Counted from the first letter of the stretch, positions 1-13,100 are shown. The stretch: DNA of 60,000 bases from Nematostella vectensis (GCF_932526225.1 NC_064041.1:9594813-9654812); one strand, 5' to 3'. A program made the numbers and translations. Notes: a model not told the origin generated them from the sequence alone.

Positions 1-3000
1 GTGCGTCACCGCAATATCTGAGCCTGCAAACAGGGGGCCTCTCTAGCTGGTAGACGTAAAACTCGCCACAGTTGCGGACCTTGATGTCACTCTTCCATCT
101 ACAGCAATCATTCCCCCAGTGAAAGCAAACTTGACGAGATGCTGCGCCTTCGATTGTACTGGGCAGCGTACCGTTTAGCCAGCCAGGCGCATGCGTGCCG
201 CAGTGATGCTTCTGGACGCAACTTGTGGGCATGTTCTTGCCCGCAGCGCCGCTGAACCGATACCATCCTGGGCTCAGCGTATTGTCACACGTTGGCTTTG
301 ATCCAGAATTCCCCATGGCACGGTCAGCGGTGGTTAGCTCATGGTAAGAAATGCACTCGGCTAGAGCGGCAGGAAGATAGTAAAAAACAATCACATAGAT
401 CAAAATTTTGGTTACAATCGGTATTTCATTATAATAGTTTTTTTATATAATAACTTCTTATTATCATTCCCATGGTGAAGTGTCGAGTGTCGAGAAATCG
501 GCCAACTATATAATCAATAAGAATAATACAAGTGATAATCAATCGTAATCATATGTCACCATCTCGATGATTCATATGTTAATGTCACCCTACTATAAGC
601 ATCGCCATTAGCATTACATGATATACCTGGAACAGATGGTGTCGTGGGCGTTGTGGTTGGTCCTGATGTTGTCGGTACTAAATGGAGAAACAAACCTTGA
701 TCAGTACACAGAACACCTTTCATCCAGTTTAATACTTATCATCAATTCCAACCCCTTTCATCCGGTTTACTAATCATCAATTTCAACCCTTTTCATCCGG
801 TTTACTAATCATCAATTTGAACCCCTTTCATCTGGTTTACTAATCATCAATTTTAACCCCTTTCATCCGGTTTACTAATCATCAATTTCAACCCCTTTCA
901 TCCGGTTTACTAATCATCAATTTCAACCCCTTCTCATCCGGTTTACTTATCATCAATTTCAACCCCTTTCATCCGGTTTACTAATCATCAATGGTCTGTT
1001 TATCATCAGTCTCAACCCTGTTCATTGGGTCTGTTTATCATCAGTCTCAACCCTGTTCATTTGGTCTGTTTATCATCAGTTTAAAGCTCTTTTAATTCAG
1101 TAGTTTGCTATAATTATAAATCTCAGTCTCTTTCATTCGTTCTGTTTATTATGAATTTTAGTCCCTTTTATTCGGTCTGCTCTTCATCAATCTCAACCTC
1201 TTATATCCGGTCTCCCACAAACAAAACACGCTTACCGTATTTGAACCTGTACACAGCGTAAGCCCCTGCTTTGCCCACGCCGCTCCAGCAATCCTGGGTC
1301 GACCCATCTTTCGCGTATGTCTTGTGCGCATCGACTCCGCTCCAACACTCGCCATAAAAGGCGATACCAAAGTACTGGTAGCCAGCGGCTTGGACGAGTT
1401 TTGCGCATGCGTCAATGGTTTTATTCATGTTGTTCCAGTCGATTTTTTGGCGTAGGCTCTTGATGAGTTTGGGGAGAGGGTGAGGTGGGCCTTTGTCTCT
1501 GAAACAACCGACTCTTTCAAAGGGAAGAACTCCCGCTGGAATAAAAGACGCAAAAAATTCTTGTAAAGAGACCGACAACTTGATACGTGACGAGTTGATA
1601 GCTGATTTTTACTGCTCAATATCTTTGCGTACCTTTCAGCCTCTCGATTCGTTTTCAAGATTTTGTTGCTCGATTTTTTTTGTTTAATCCTGTACTGGTC
1701 AAAATATCAAATTTTCGATCATTTAGAAGTCTGCGCCCCTTACCATCAAAGTCCGGCACTGTCGTGTAGTCCGCATCTGTTGATTCGGTGTCCGAAAACA
1801 TGTCCGATACTATAACAACAAGTTATTCTATTTAGATCAAGCAAACATCGCGCAATATAAAGGAAGGGGAAGGGGATTGGGTGGGACTAAAGCTGATTAC
1901 ACAAGAGCAGTTGTATGGTATTTTTTGTCATTTGAGCTGAGAATAAAACACCCCCGGACAATGTTAAATTGTCTGATAACATGAAAAGAACAGGGAAAGC
2001 TTAAATTCGTCCATTCTACCCTCACGCAGTTTCCCTGCTAAAAGTTCATATATGATACGTTCTATTTTCACACGAAATGTCCATATGCACAATACATTTT
2101 TGCAAAAAAATAATATGCGCAATAAGCTCTATTTTTCGCGCCAAAACGTCATAAGCACTATACGTTCTTCTTTTATTTCGAGGCGTAATGGTAGGGCCGT
2201 AGCAGGGGTGGGGCACTGGGGACACGTGTACCAAAATATTTTCAAAACTTATAAGAAAATACCATTGGGGACGAAGCAAGGGGTGGGGAACTGGAGACAC
2301 GTGTACCAAGATATTAAAAAAATTATAAGAAAAGACCATTGGGGACGTAGCAATGGGTGGGGAACTGGAGACACGTAAACCAAAATATTTTCAAAAATTA
2401 TAAGAAAATACCATTGGGGGCGTAGCAGGGGTGGGGCACTGGGGACACGTGTCCCAAAATATTTTCAAAAATTATAAGAAAAGACCATTGGGGGCGGAGC
2501 AAGGGGTGGGGTACAGGAGACACGTATACCAAAATATTTTCCAAAATTATAAGAAAAGACCATTGGGGGCGTAGCAAGGGGTGGGGCACTTGAGACACGT
2601 GTACCAAAATATTTTCAAAAATTATAAGAAAAGACCATTGGGGACGTAGCAAGGGGTGGGGAACTGGAGACACGTAAACCAAAATATTTTCAAAAATTAT
2701 AAGAAAATACCATTGGGGGCGTAGCAGGGGTGGGGCACTGGGGACACGTGTCCCAAAATATTTTCAAAAATTATAAGAAAAGACCATTGGGGGCGGAGCA
2801 AGGGGTGGGGTACAGGAGACACGTATACCAAAATATTTTCCAAAATTATAAGAAAAGACCATTGGGGGCGTAGCAAGGGGTGGGGCACTTGAGACACGTG
2901 TACCAAAATATTTTCAAAAATTATAAGAAAAGACCATTGGGGACGTAGCAAGGGGTGGGGAACTGGAGACACGTGTCCCAAAATATTTTCAAAAATTATA

Positions 3001-4380
3001 AGAAAAGACCATTGGGGGCGGAGCAAGGGGTGGGGAACTGGAGACACGTGTACCAAAATATTTTCAAAAATTATAAGAAAAGACCATTGGGGGCGTAGCA
3101 AGGGGTGGGGCACTTGAGACACGTGTACCAAAATATTTTCAAAAATTATAAGAAAAGACCATTGGGGGCGTAGCAAGGGGTGGGGCACTTGAGACACGTG
3201 TACCAAAATATTTTCAAAAATTATAAGAAAAGACCATTGGGGACGTAGCAAGGGGTGGGGAACTGGAGACACGTGTCCCAAAATATTTTCAAAAATTATA
3301 AGAAAAGACCATTGGGGACGTAGCAAGGGGTGGGGAACTGGAGACACGTAAACCAAAATATTTTCCAAAATTATAAGAAAAGACCATTGGGGGCGTAGCA
3401 AGGGGTGGGGCACTTGAGACACGTGTACCAAAATATTTTCAAAAATTATAAGAAAAGACCATTGGGGACGTAGCAAGGGGTGGGGAACTGGAGACACGTG
3501 TCCCAAAATATTTTCAAAAATTATAAGAAAAGACCATTGGGGGCGTAGCAAGGGGTGGGGTACAGGAGACACGTATACCAAAATATTTTCAAAAATTATA
3601 AGAAAAGACCATTGGGGGCGTAGCAAGGGATGGAGAACTGGGGACACGTGTACCAAAATATTTTCAAAAATTATAAGAAAAGACCATTGGGGGCGGAGCA
3701 AGGGGTGGGGAACTGGAGACACGTGTCCCAAAATATTTTCAAAAATTATACGAGGAAAGACCAGTAGGCTGTGCCGCTAATATTTTCTTCATGTTTCTGT
3801 ATTGTGCCCCCCTCCCGTTTGTCAAAGCCTTCTACGGCACTGAATAGTGCTATGCTTGAGACATACTTCTTTTGTTTTCGCGCATCCGATCCTCGTGGTG
3901 TGTCGTCAGCTCGTTTGGTACAGAATTTTCTGCTGGAAAAACGCTCAAATTTTACACACAAAGTACAACTATAAAACAGAGCGAACAAAAAAAACAATGA
4001 GCAGTGTACCTTGATCATTCTGAGTACTATCCAGCTCCTGAAGCAGTGAATCGATTTCTGAGTCTTCATCTACAAAAAAAATCAATAAAATCAATATACA
4101 CAATAAAAAAGTATGTTCAGGCCCGTACCAAGGATTTTTCTTTCGGCGAAACTCGAAAAAGTGGACCTAATATTTCAGGGGAGGGGGGGGGGGGGGTGGG
4201 GGGGGAGGGGATTTCTTTTATAAAAATTTGACCATGCCTTTGCAGTATCTTCACGGGACGTTTATTGTCGGATTTGGCTACATACCAGAGTGATCTAGCT
4301 GATGCTTAATAGTTTTGTCTACAAATAATAGCACGTCTATTGAGAACCGAAAGTGGACCTTCGGCCGTTGCGGGTTTTCG

Positions 4381-4417
<37 letters not shown>

Positions 4418-5901
4418 TGGGTACGGGCCTGAAAGTATAATCAAATGGATTGCTACGTGACCTACAAATTTGTTCCGTAGGTAAGTACAACGGTCCCCAC
4501 TCCTTAGAGCATGGGAGTGGTGGTGAGGGAGGGAAAGGGGGGGGGGAGGTCGGTTGAGGGATTGTGGTGTCGAGGGGGAGAGGTCGACAACTCCCAGGGA
4601 ATCATTTATTGCGAACATTTGATATTAGATGGAGAACTGATTATCCTTCCTTTGAAAATAGTCTGGGGAAAGTTGCGGAAGCAACAAGCCCCTCGAAACC
4701 CGAGCGCATCCACACCGGCGTTACAAAGAAACAAGGGAGAAATTAGTTACCTCCGCACCAGAGGTCAGATAGCCGGACACCGTCACATAAAAATATATTA
4801 AGCAATAAATGCAATTCTGCAAACAACTCGTTGGTGGCCTCTTCCGACCTTTTCCATAATCCGCAGACCACTAAAGTGTTTTCACTAAAAGCCCTCTCCA
4901 GACCTGATTGACATACGGTATATGAAACCGTACGCAGTAACGCGTGTACTAAATTACGCTTCGGCTCTCTCGACAAATTATCGAGTAAAAATGCGCGCTT
5001 TGCGACGGAGAATCGACAACCATTTAGGCGCGAAGTTCAAGAAATTTGAGGATTCAAACGGTTCCTCTTATACTAAAAGCACAAATAGGAATTTATCCAA
5101 GACAAGATTTCTGTGGTTTCAATCATTAAAATTAACGCCTATACATTATAAAAGAAAGCAAAGCATAACAATTTACTAGCTAAATTGCTATTTTGTAATT
5201 GTATTTTAGCATTCCTTCCCTTTAGTTTAAAATGATTTTATCTAAAAATATCCGGAGAGTACATGAAATAACTTTTAGTTGACGGGAAGTTTGTTTAAGT
5301 CCAATAATATTATTCAAGCATATCAGCGCGGTGTTTCAGCAGTTTCTTGGTAAAACGATAATTTAATGTTCCGCTTTGTAGAGACGCGTGACCTTATGCC
5401 ATAATATGCCTCGACAAAGATGCGAGCTTGCTGATACTACCGATACATAAAAGTATTCTATCTTTAATTAAATGATATAAAGAGAAACCTAAAAACTGAA
5501 ATGCAGTTCCCCTTATTCTAACATTTAAATCGATTTTTTAGGATTTTTTATGTTGCCAGTTTTAATATTTTTGTCTAGCGATAATTGTTTATCTAAAGAA
5601 ATATCAAAAAAGATTTCGAAAGAATTCTGCAAATTAAAAAGCATTTTCTTCTCAATTCTACAATACCAAACAAACTTATTATACAAAGAAACCACTTTAT
5701 ATACTTCGTGCGCGTTTTGCCTGATTTAACGGTTTCTGTGTACTTTCCCGCTAGTAACGACTCCCTGTTTATTTTATCCTTCCCAAAAATAAGAACACGA
5801 AACAGACACTTGCATCTCTTACCAGTCATAGGCTTTGACGCAGACTTCTCGAAGCTGGACAAAATCAGCAAAGCACCGATCAAATTCAGGATGAAATTCA
5901 T
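1..5901 (-). CDS. Secreted GCF(R/K)D-domain plus D8C (uromodulin-like) protein, partial gene
   Basis: Reconstructed exons, minus strand, 5' to 3': 5901-5823, 4816-4751, 4069-4010, 1809-1744, 1537-1236, 677-627, 360-1 (continuing off the left edge). All introns are phase 1 and all junctions are GT/AG. Exon 1 starts MNFILNLIGALLILSS, a signal peptide, so the protein is secreted. Exons 2-4 give short linkers, exons 3 and 4 being acidic. The fifth exon encodes a cysteine-rich domain beginning VGCFRDKG with a later AGYQYFGIAFYGECWSG; I know this type from anthozoan secreted proteins, where it resembles WSC domains. The sixth is a Thr/Pro linker (TTSGPTTTPTTPS). The last, starting ECISYHELTTA with CDNTLSPGWYRFSG and HWGNDCCRW, matches the D8C domain of uromodulin, GP2 and OIT3. 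Function is unknown; an adhesion or defence role is only a guess. Exon 2 is the least certain, since skipping it also keeps phase. The intron between the third and fourth exons holds the 75-bp minisatellite. Confidence 0.8.
715..1212. repeat. 35-bp intronic minisatellite with degenerate tail
   Basis: About eight copies of a 35-base unit containing TTTCATCCGGTTTACTAATC cover roughly 715-1000. They grade into diverged copies (GGTCTGTTTATCATCAGT) to about 1212. The array sits in the intron between the domain exon ending at 1236 and the Thr/Pro linker exon at 677-627. Confidence 0.85.
2188..3775. repeat. 75-bp minisatellite, about 21 copies
   Basis: The 75-base unit reads roughly GGGGCGTAGCAAGGGGTGGG, then a CTGGAGACACGTGTACC segment, then AAAATATTTTCAAAAATTAT. 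The copies are very similar, so the array is young or homogenised. Because 75 is a multiple of three and one minus frame lacks stops, it produces an apparent 344-residue ORF, which is not a gene. The array lies in an intron of the minus-strand D8C gene. Its right edge (3755-3810) continues into sequence matching the dispersed repeat at 44474-44640. Confidence 0.95.
4118..4431. mobile_element. TIR element, CAGGCCCGTACC family, with homopolymer G and C runs
   Basis: The left end reads CAGGCCCGTACCAAGG and the right end CTGGGTACGGGCCTG, an imperfect terminal inverted repeat. Long G runs (about 4180-4215) and a pure C run (about 4381-4417) lie just inside the ends. Relatives occur at 13396, 22949-23110, about 34970-35146 and 36483-36667. 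No coding capacity is seen, so this is a MITE-like non-autonomous element. It lies in an intron of the D8C gene. Confidence 0.75.
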
Positions 5902-5929
5902 CTTGTCGTTTTGGCTTCGGGCGCTTCTG

Positions 5930-5966
5930 GGCTACTGTCCGTTGGGAACGCGAGAGGATTTATAAA
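5930..5966 (-). promoter_or_regulatory. TATA-box core promoter of the D8C gene
   Basis: On the minus strand a TTTATAAAT box lies at about 5959-5966, roughly 60 bases upstream of the ATG at 5901. A CAGTAG initiator-like sequence follows about 30 bases downstream near 5930-5937. Spacing fits a TATA-driven start with a short 5' UTR. This is inferred from sequence only. Confidence 0.5.
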
Positions 5967-6476
5967 GTGTCACTGAATGCCATACGGAAAATGTCACAAT
6001 GAGTGATTGTAACTAGAGATGTTTTAGTATTTCGAAAGGTCACTGGGTAGTATTACGGAATTCAGTTGGAGCTTTCAGCGAGGTATGTGCTTGCGATCCT
6101 TATAAGGATTAGTTCTTTATACTTGGGCGGGAAAAGGAAATTTAAAGAAAAACTCCACGATAAAAAGAGGAATAACATAATTAGTTTGATTTTACTTCAC
6201 AGTGAAATCTCAGAGATATAGCGTTGCTCGATTTATCTATTTCCAATATGTTAACAGCGCGTCCAGTTCAGCAAAGCTGAAGAGTTCAAATGCATGGGCT
6301 CCACAAAGCTCGATATAACAGTCATTTACGTAAATGATATCAATGTTCCGCGTTCCGACAACAGGGTACTTAGCTCCACACTCTATGCTCGTCGTTGCAA
6401 AGGATAACAATTATGCGACTAAAATATTAATTGATATTATTATTCAAATTTTCTGAACCTATGCTATAATCACAGG

Positions 6477-7102
6477 CGAACCAGGATAGAAATCAGTCCC
6501 TCGTGATCCTTCGGGAAAATAAAATAAAAAAAAATTTCAAGTCGTGTCTTGACTGTTTCCTCAATAAAGTTACAATCCGTGACAATAATAGCTGAGACTT
6601 TTTGACCAAAATTGCAAAAAAAAATACGATATTATATTTTCCTGTGATAAAGGCAATTCCCCCCTCCCCCCGAATGCAAAAAAAAAAAATCAATTATTAA
6701 ATTTTCCTGTGCGATAAAGGCAATTCTCCCCCCCCCCCCCCCCCCTTCCCCCCGCGGATCAATGTTGGCTGGGACGCAAGTGCTTTGAAACAATATAGAT
6801 CTGGGGGGCTGGTGGTTGGGAGATTTTGAAGGGATGGTATAGTCTGTTGATCTAAGAGTGTCTTTTTCTAAACGGGGATGGGGATAGGGGTAGGGGATCT
6901 CATCAGCACTTTTGTCACAGACTGTAGTCACATTACTATATTAGCCTTTAGTTTTTAAGGGGAATTGTTGCGCAGAAAGGGGTTTAGTCCCTGGAGAGAA
7001 AATTTCCCCCACCAAAGAGACAGTCAAGACACGACTTCAAATTATATTTTATTTTCCCCGAAGGATCACGAGATACTGATTTCTGTCCTGGTTCCTTTTA
7101 CG
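6477..7102. mobile_element. About 625-bp element with long (about 85-bp) terminal inverted repeats
   Basis: The segment 6477-6562 (GAACCAGGATAGAAATCAGT followed by CTCGTGATCCTTCGGG and AAGTCGTGTCTTGACTGT) reappears inverted at 7016-7102. Between the arms are C-rich and A-rich runs and two short copies of an AAATTTTCCTGTG(C)GATAAAGGCAATTC motif. No transposase coding sequence is seen. This is best read as a foldback-type or non-autonomous DNA transposon. Confidence 0.75.
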
Positions 7103-8639
7103 TCATCTATAGCATCAACCATTATCAGGTTGCAACCTGGATCTAGTCGCATCTTTGAGAAATTGAGTGCCTCCACTTTTTCTGAATTTACGATTTCAGC
7201 CAATTCCTTCCCCTTCATTTTCCGTCCAGCTTGCAGCTAATCTCTTGATTGCGTTCCTTTTTGCCGCTCCTTTTTTGCTCCTTTTTTTCGTTTTTTTTTT
7301 TTTTTTTTTTTTTTTTGTGGGGGGGGAGGGGGGCAAAATATGGGAGCGTAAGGAGGGGCATGAAAAATTGTGTTCCTCTCCTGAAGGGGAGGTCAGGTAA
7401 TTTTATCCCTTACTTGTGTCAAAATCCTCACGCTCCCCCCCTCCCCTCGGAATAATAAATGAACTTTCCCTTACTCAATCCTTAGTAGTGTATAACATCT
7501 TTGATGGATGGTTGGTTGAGTTGCGCTTGTAAAACGTCCAGTGCCGCAAATCGCGCAAAGTTGCTGTAAATCGTAAATGTCAGCAAAAATAATGATTTGA
7601 GCAGATGGTTGACTATATCACTGTTTTTGCAATAGCAAAATTGCGATATATCTTAGAGGGAAATTATTTGAATGGCAGGGTATTAATTTCCCTATAAAGG
7701 GATATCGTGGCTCTTCAACAATAGGATGACGACACGAAAGTGAAAGAGGAAATATCTTTATAAAGCACGTTACCAAAACATAACATGAAAATTAGAGATA
7801 ATAATAAGCCGAGATGCGGAACATCACGTCTGCACAAAATTTGGAAAGCAAACTTTGTTACGCTGAGAAGAGGTCACGGTTTTTATAAATAAGGGTTTTA
7901 AGCAGGTCAAAGGAAAATTTTTCTTTGTGCCACAAAAAATTTTCCGGAATGTTTCTGACTGGAAAGAAGAAATGTTTGTTTATTTTGAATGTAAACGTAG
8001 TAGTGTTGACCCCGGCATTACCTGGTTTTTCGAGATGTGCGCATTGACTTCATGTTGTTTCTGTGTTACGACATTAGTGCAGTCCTTCTAAGGAACTGAC
8101 CACTTTAAAAAAGTTCCTGCAGGCCAATTTTACAAGAAAAAAAAATCGTGCACCACAAATGCAACAACAAAATATTCCACCCCTGTACATAAAAATCCTT
8201 GCCCAATAGCAAGAGAAAAAAAAATCCTAACTGATTGACCGAGCTATTAATTGTCTATTAATGATGGACGGTGTGTTTCGAAATGCACGGGAAAAAGAAA
8301 ATGGCGGCTTAAACGCGATTTGCCGAAGTTAGCAGCATTCAACGAACTTAAATAGTGCTACCAACGAAAACAACAACAAAGGCAACCAGATATGGAATGA
8401 GGATTTTCAACGGTAAGAAAACAACTAATCGATTTGTTTTATGCTTCGGTTCGACAAAAGGATGGCGCTGAACTCCTAGTCGACTCAATGCAATCAATAC
8501 GAGCTGCCAATGAATGTCAATGAAAAACAACCGCAGATTTAGAACAACCATTTTTAATTGTCGCTATTCTTTCGTCTTAGAACCATCCGGTGAATTTTAA
8601 AACAATAAAAAAAAATTAGCCTACCTGTAGGCTTTGTTA

Positions 8640-8727
8640 GTTTTTCCGGCACAAAAAGTTCGCATTATCCAAGATGGCGGCCGGGTTATGCGAACCCGTG
8701 TTTTCGGGGTTTTCGTGCCAGAAAAAA
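8640..8727. repeat. Short inverted repeat (MITE-like)
   Basis: TTTTTCCGGCACAAAAAGTT at the left mirrors AACCCCGAAAACACGGG and TTCGTGCCAGAAAAAAG at the right. The two arms are roughly 30 bases and imperfect. The short centre contains AAGATGGCGGCCGGG. Confidence 0.45.
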
Positions 8728-9517
8728 GTTTACAGTTATGCACCAGTTAATTGAAACCACGGCACCCCGACCCCCGGGACAGAGCGGGGAAATTAACATT
8801 CATGTGGTGTGAAATTTGCGTTACTTTCCCGGATACCGGGGCCTGTGACGGCGTTAAACCCCAGATACATGGCCCTGGTGTTTTCCGATAACGTCCCATT
8901 ATCGAAAGCCATACCCTCCTTTGAGCTGCCCTGTTCAGTGAACAAAACTTCGGCGGGAAAAAGCGTTTGCATACTACACCCACTTCCGCGCCCTCTCTAG
9001 TATTTTCACCACAGGCTACCCCAAATTAAAAAATCAACAGACATCGATAGAGAGTAAACTTTATTTTTTTTCAGTCTACTGGTTACGTTATAAAGACTTT
9101 ATAACATTATTTAGTTAGTGTGCACACAAAGTTACGTATTCCTTTTAGATTCTGCCGAAAAATATATTTTAGCACAACTTCAATTAAGCATTTTTCTGAA
9201 TAATTTCTACGTCGTATTTTTGTAAGGGCAACTAGATGAATATTATCTACCGAAAAGAGTTTGATTAGAAAACCCGGTCAAGTTACAGGTAACGCAAGTA
9301 TAAGGTTAGTGGACTGCAATGTACTATAGAAAGAAAGGGCTTCTGATATAGGGGTTTTTATACTTCAAAATTTATAATAAAAAATATCAATAAAATTGCA
9401 CGAAACTCATCGCGTGGTTAGCCTGTGATGTCCTTGATGATGTGAAGTTTATATATATTAGAAGCCTTAGACCACTAACATTATGCTTGGGCTACCTGTG
9501 GTTTTCTCACATCATAG

Positions 9518-10720
9518 TCACTTGGTTAGACCAAAATCCATGGAGATGGAGTTAAGAAAAGTCAAGGTATGTGGCAAATATAACCTGCATTGTGTATTGT
9601 GATGTTTTGCATTTCGTATTGTGTAATGTGATGTATAATAGACAAATTGTGGTTCTAAAACCGTTTTTCGCCCTAAATTGAAGCTTTTCATGTCAAGAAT
9701 ATCTCTTTTTTTTAACATTTTTCTAAAACTGTTTTTCAGGTTTTCTTCTACACCAGATGGCCGTGAAGGCAAAACTGATAACTGTTTTACATTCTTTGCA
9801 TTTCTCTTTGTTTTCTCTTCAAATATTCTCTGGTCGATCATAAATAATTAAAAAGAGTTGCAAGGCAGTTGAATCAAGTGGTGGCTTCCCTTTGGTTTTC
9901 ATCTTCCTCGAGATTTAAGTGAGTACGCAAAAGACTTTCAGTGATATTTTAACCGGAAGAAAGTACTACATCCCCTTTTATTCGAGAGATTTTAATGAAT
10001 ACGAACAATACCTTAAGTTTTAGCCGGGAGAAAGTACTACGCCCTCGTGTTCAACATTCCACTCTCTATTTGTGTAACGTACATAGATACATAGAGCAGA
10101 CGTTCATCGGTATCCAGTACCGCAAGAGCTAGTTAAATAACAACCTGAGCTTCCGAAAAAATCATGGGATCAAATGTGTAGCTTGTAGCTTGTAGCTTGT
10201 ATTTTTTAGAGAAATCGCTAATAGTGTCAAGAAATATCGCGAAATTATTCGAGTTTGATTTGCTTCTATCGGCATCTTTGAGAGACCTTAAGACGTTGTG
10301 CCCAGGTCTCCCTCGCTTGAAGTTATTTTGAGCTCAAATTTTCCTTCCTTTTTTCAATTTATTTTGCAGAAAAGTCTGTGTATTTTTGCCCTAAACTTTT
10401 TAAATATCAAAAATAAGCATTTTATACTCGGTCCATTTCTCCGAAAATAGCCATAAAGAACATGGCAAGAAAGTGATGTAACAAGTTAGAACAAAATACA
10501 TGGAAATCCAGTCAAGTCAAGCGAGGTATGTCATATAGCTTGCATTGTGTAAGGCGATGAATTATATATGAAGTGGTGGTTCTAAAACCGTTTTCTTCCG
10601 TAAAAATTGACGTCGTTTCATATTATTTCATGCCGAAGGATTTCTCGAAATGTCTGTCGTATTTTAAACATTTTGTAGAAAGAAAACTGGTTTCGGTTTT
10701 TCTTCTATTCCAGAAGTTTC
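9518..10720. repeat. Diverged direct duplication, about 1 kb apart
   Basis: Sequence around 9525-9730 (GGTTAGACCAAAATCCATGG, then GTGGTTCTAAAACCG) recurs in the same orientation around 10480-10690 (AGTTAGAACAAAATACATGG, then GTGGTTCTAAAACCG). The copies are clearly related but substantially diverged. No coding function is recognised; probably two copies of an old dispersed repeat. Confidence 0.5.
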
Positions 10721-11589
10721 ACTTCACTTAAATAACCATAAAAATTCATAGAGCAGCCTAGCTATTTTTACATAGCGCTTAGTAGAGCCTCGAAAGCGTG
10801 CACATATTCGTCTTGGGCCAAATTGTTCCAGTCTACTTCTGTTCTAATCACAAAACTAGATTTTGTACGAGAAATCAGTCTTAATTTCTATTTCAGTCAT
10901 CACTAGGATGAAATATTCAAAAGGCGATCCTACACATACATATAGTATAATACAACTTAATAAAAACTAGATACCCAAAGGGTACATGAGTCTAGGTGCC
11001 AACTAGCCTGCGTAACTGACGATTATGTTAAATTTCAAGTCTATCCGAAAATCGTTCATAAAAAAATTGTTCTGACTGTGTCTTTTGTGAATTTTATCAT
11101 AAGAAAATATGTTTAGTAATTTTAAAGTGAAAGTGAAAAGGGGAAAGAAAAAAAATGTCAAGGCTGGTTGAACCTGCGCTTCGCAAATATTTCGCATTGA
11201 TAGACATACGATCGGACCACTAGACTATCGCAGCTTTGCTTAAAATTGTAGGGACTACAATTAGAGTCATACTATTTGTGTCGTGTTATGGTTCGAAACT
11301 TTGAACAACATGTCAAATCTCACCTTTTTTTTCGTACTCAAAACTAAAATACCCATCACATTTAATTGCACTGTTATACAATGTGTGTTGTGAATGTAAA
11401 TAATCTAGAAAAGTACAAAATCGTAATTCGATCAATTAGTGGGGGCAATGTGTTTGGACCTTCTCAGCTCAAATACAAACTATATAAACAATCGAACGTC
11501 GAGATGCGAATCGGCAAGTAAAGGACTAAAAAAGCTCTCCTAGCATTGTAATTTTTTGTTGACAAACTAACAACTTAATTGGACCGCAT

Positions 11590-11960
11590 AGGACACAAAC
11601 TGTTTCAAACTCAGTCACGCGCTCTTCAAAACAAGCACTAGTTCTTACAAACGCTGTCGCGCTCTCTTCAAAAATACACGCGCTGCTCCGCGGACTCAGT
11701 CGCTACCTTCTCTATCTTCAAAACATGCACCATTGATTCAAACGCAGTCATGCAATTCTTCAAAACTGAACAAACTCGGTCTAGCATTTCTTCAAAAATA
11801 TAAATTGCTTCAAACTTAGTATACGGCTCTCTAGAACAAGCGCTAATTGCTTCAAACCAAGAGAATGTTCAAACTCAGGTGCGGTCTCTTAAAAATGCAA
11901 AAACTGCTTCAAAATCAGACAAGCTACTTTCAAAACAAGCACAAATAATTAACGCAGTTT
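11590..11960. repeat. Degenerate tandem array with CTTCAAAAC core
   Basis: About eight diverged units of roughly 45-50 bases share CTCTTCAAAACAAGCAC and GCTTCAAACTCAGTC-like segments. The array is much more decayed than the minisatellites elsewhere in the window. Confidence 0.5.
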
Positions 11961-13028
11961 CTTATCTTACAAAGAGTATGTTGACAATTTTGAAACAAAG
12001 GGCGTGTAATAGGTAACAGATACTAAGATACTAAAAAGTTAGTTTTTGTTTTGTTTTTGTTTGAACAGATCAGTTACTGGTCTAGAAACTGATGCAGATC
12101 TCAAAAGAAAGAAAGAAAAAATCCCCTTCTTTCGAATGATTTGATTATATTCCGGTCAATTCGAGTCCAGTTTATATTTAACTCTCGTGATTGTTGCGAT
12201 GTAGCGCAACTAGTACTGCAGTTGGTGTAGCTAGCGTGACTTCCAGGCGCGACTTAGCGCTATATCGGTATATAGAAACGTTTTAGAAATTTTATAGCTA
12301 TTTCCTTGTGTATTGCATAGAAACTTGCAAGCGCCTAAACCAGAAACCAGACAAAATATTCTAATCAGACATTAGTCTAGGATCCACAAAGATGACAGAA
12401 GTTGCAGTAAATAATGTAACCATCATTATATTGCCTTTCCATCGATTCCAGCTGATTTTACTCGGTAAATAGGTTTTTTTTTTATTTTATTTATTTTTTT
12501 ATTTTATGAAGTACCCCCGTATTTAGTATCTGATTAGTATCTGATTATTATCTGAGAGATTAGTATCTAGGATTACCGCGGTGCATCACAATTCAGCGAA
12601 ATCCGTTTGTACTTGCCTCTTGTTGTATTACTATTTCTCTTCTCTGAAAACCCGATCGTTAAAGAATGTCGATCACCCTTGGCTATTATCTATCGTTGAA
12701 AATACAGCGATTTTATTCGCATGGCAACTTCAAAATATTAACAATCTACGAATGAAGTCTGACATGTTATTGACGATATCTGATATAAAATATATTGGTT
12801 ACTTGCTTGAATTCGTCGATGGAAATGGATTCTTTGTGTGACTGGCGTGCGAAATGTTTTCTAGTTTTAGCCACTACCAAAAACAATGTAGTGCGCCACA
12901 AATTTTGTAGAGCGCGAAATAATTCTCAGCTATCCCATCCTCGGGGACCCAGGGCGACGCGGAGACCGGAAGCAAACGTACTCGAGCGAAGACGATAGAA
13001 AGAGGGTAAAAAGATGCAAAAGGTAACT

Positions 13029-13100
13029 TAGCCTCCCTCGCAGGCGTCGCTCGCAGGGAGCGACGACCTGCCTAAAAACGCCTGCAAGGGAGGCTATGGG
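13029..13100. repeat. Hairpin with GCCTCCCT(C/T)GCAGGCG arms
   Basis: TAGCCTCCCTCGCAGGCG and the inverted CGCCTGCAAGGGAGGCTA enclose a short second palindrome (GTCGCTCGCAGGGAGCGAC). The structure resembles a minimal MITE. Confidence 0.55.

Noticed and set aside
2697-3731. 344-residue minus-strand ORF of HVSPVPHPLLRPQWSFLII repeats
   Set aside because: It is the 75-bp minisatellite read in its stop-free frame; the unit is a multiple of three, and the array lies in an intron of the D8C gene.
2188-3775. CRISPR-like array
   Set aside because: Units are contiguous with no variable spacers, the context is an animal gene, and no cas-like genes are present.
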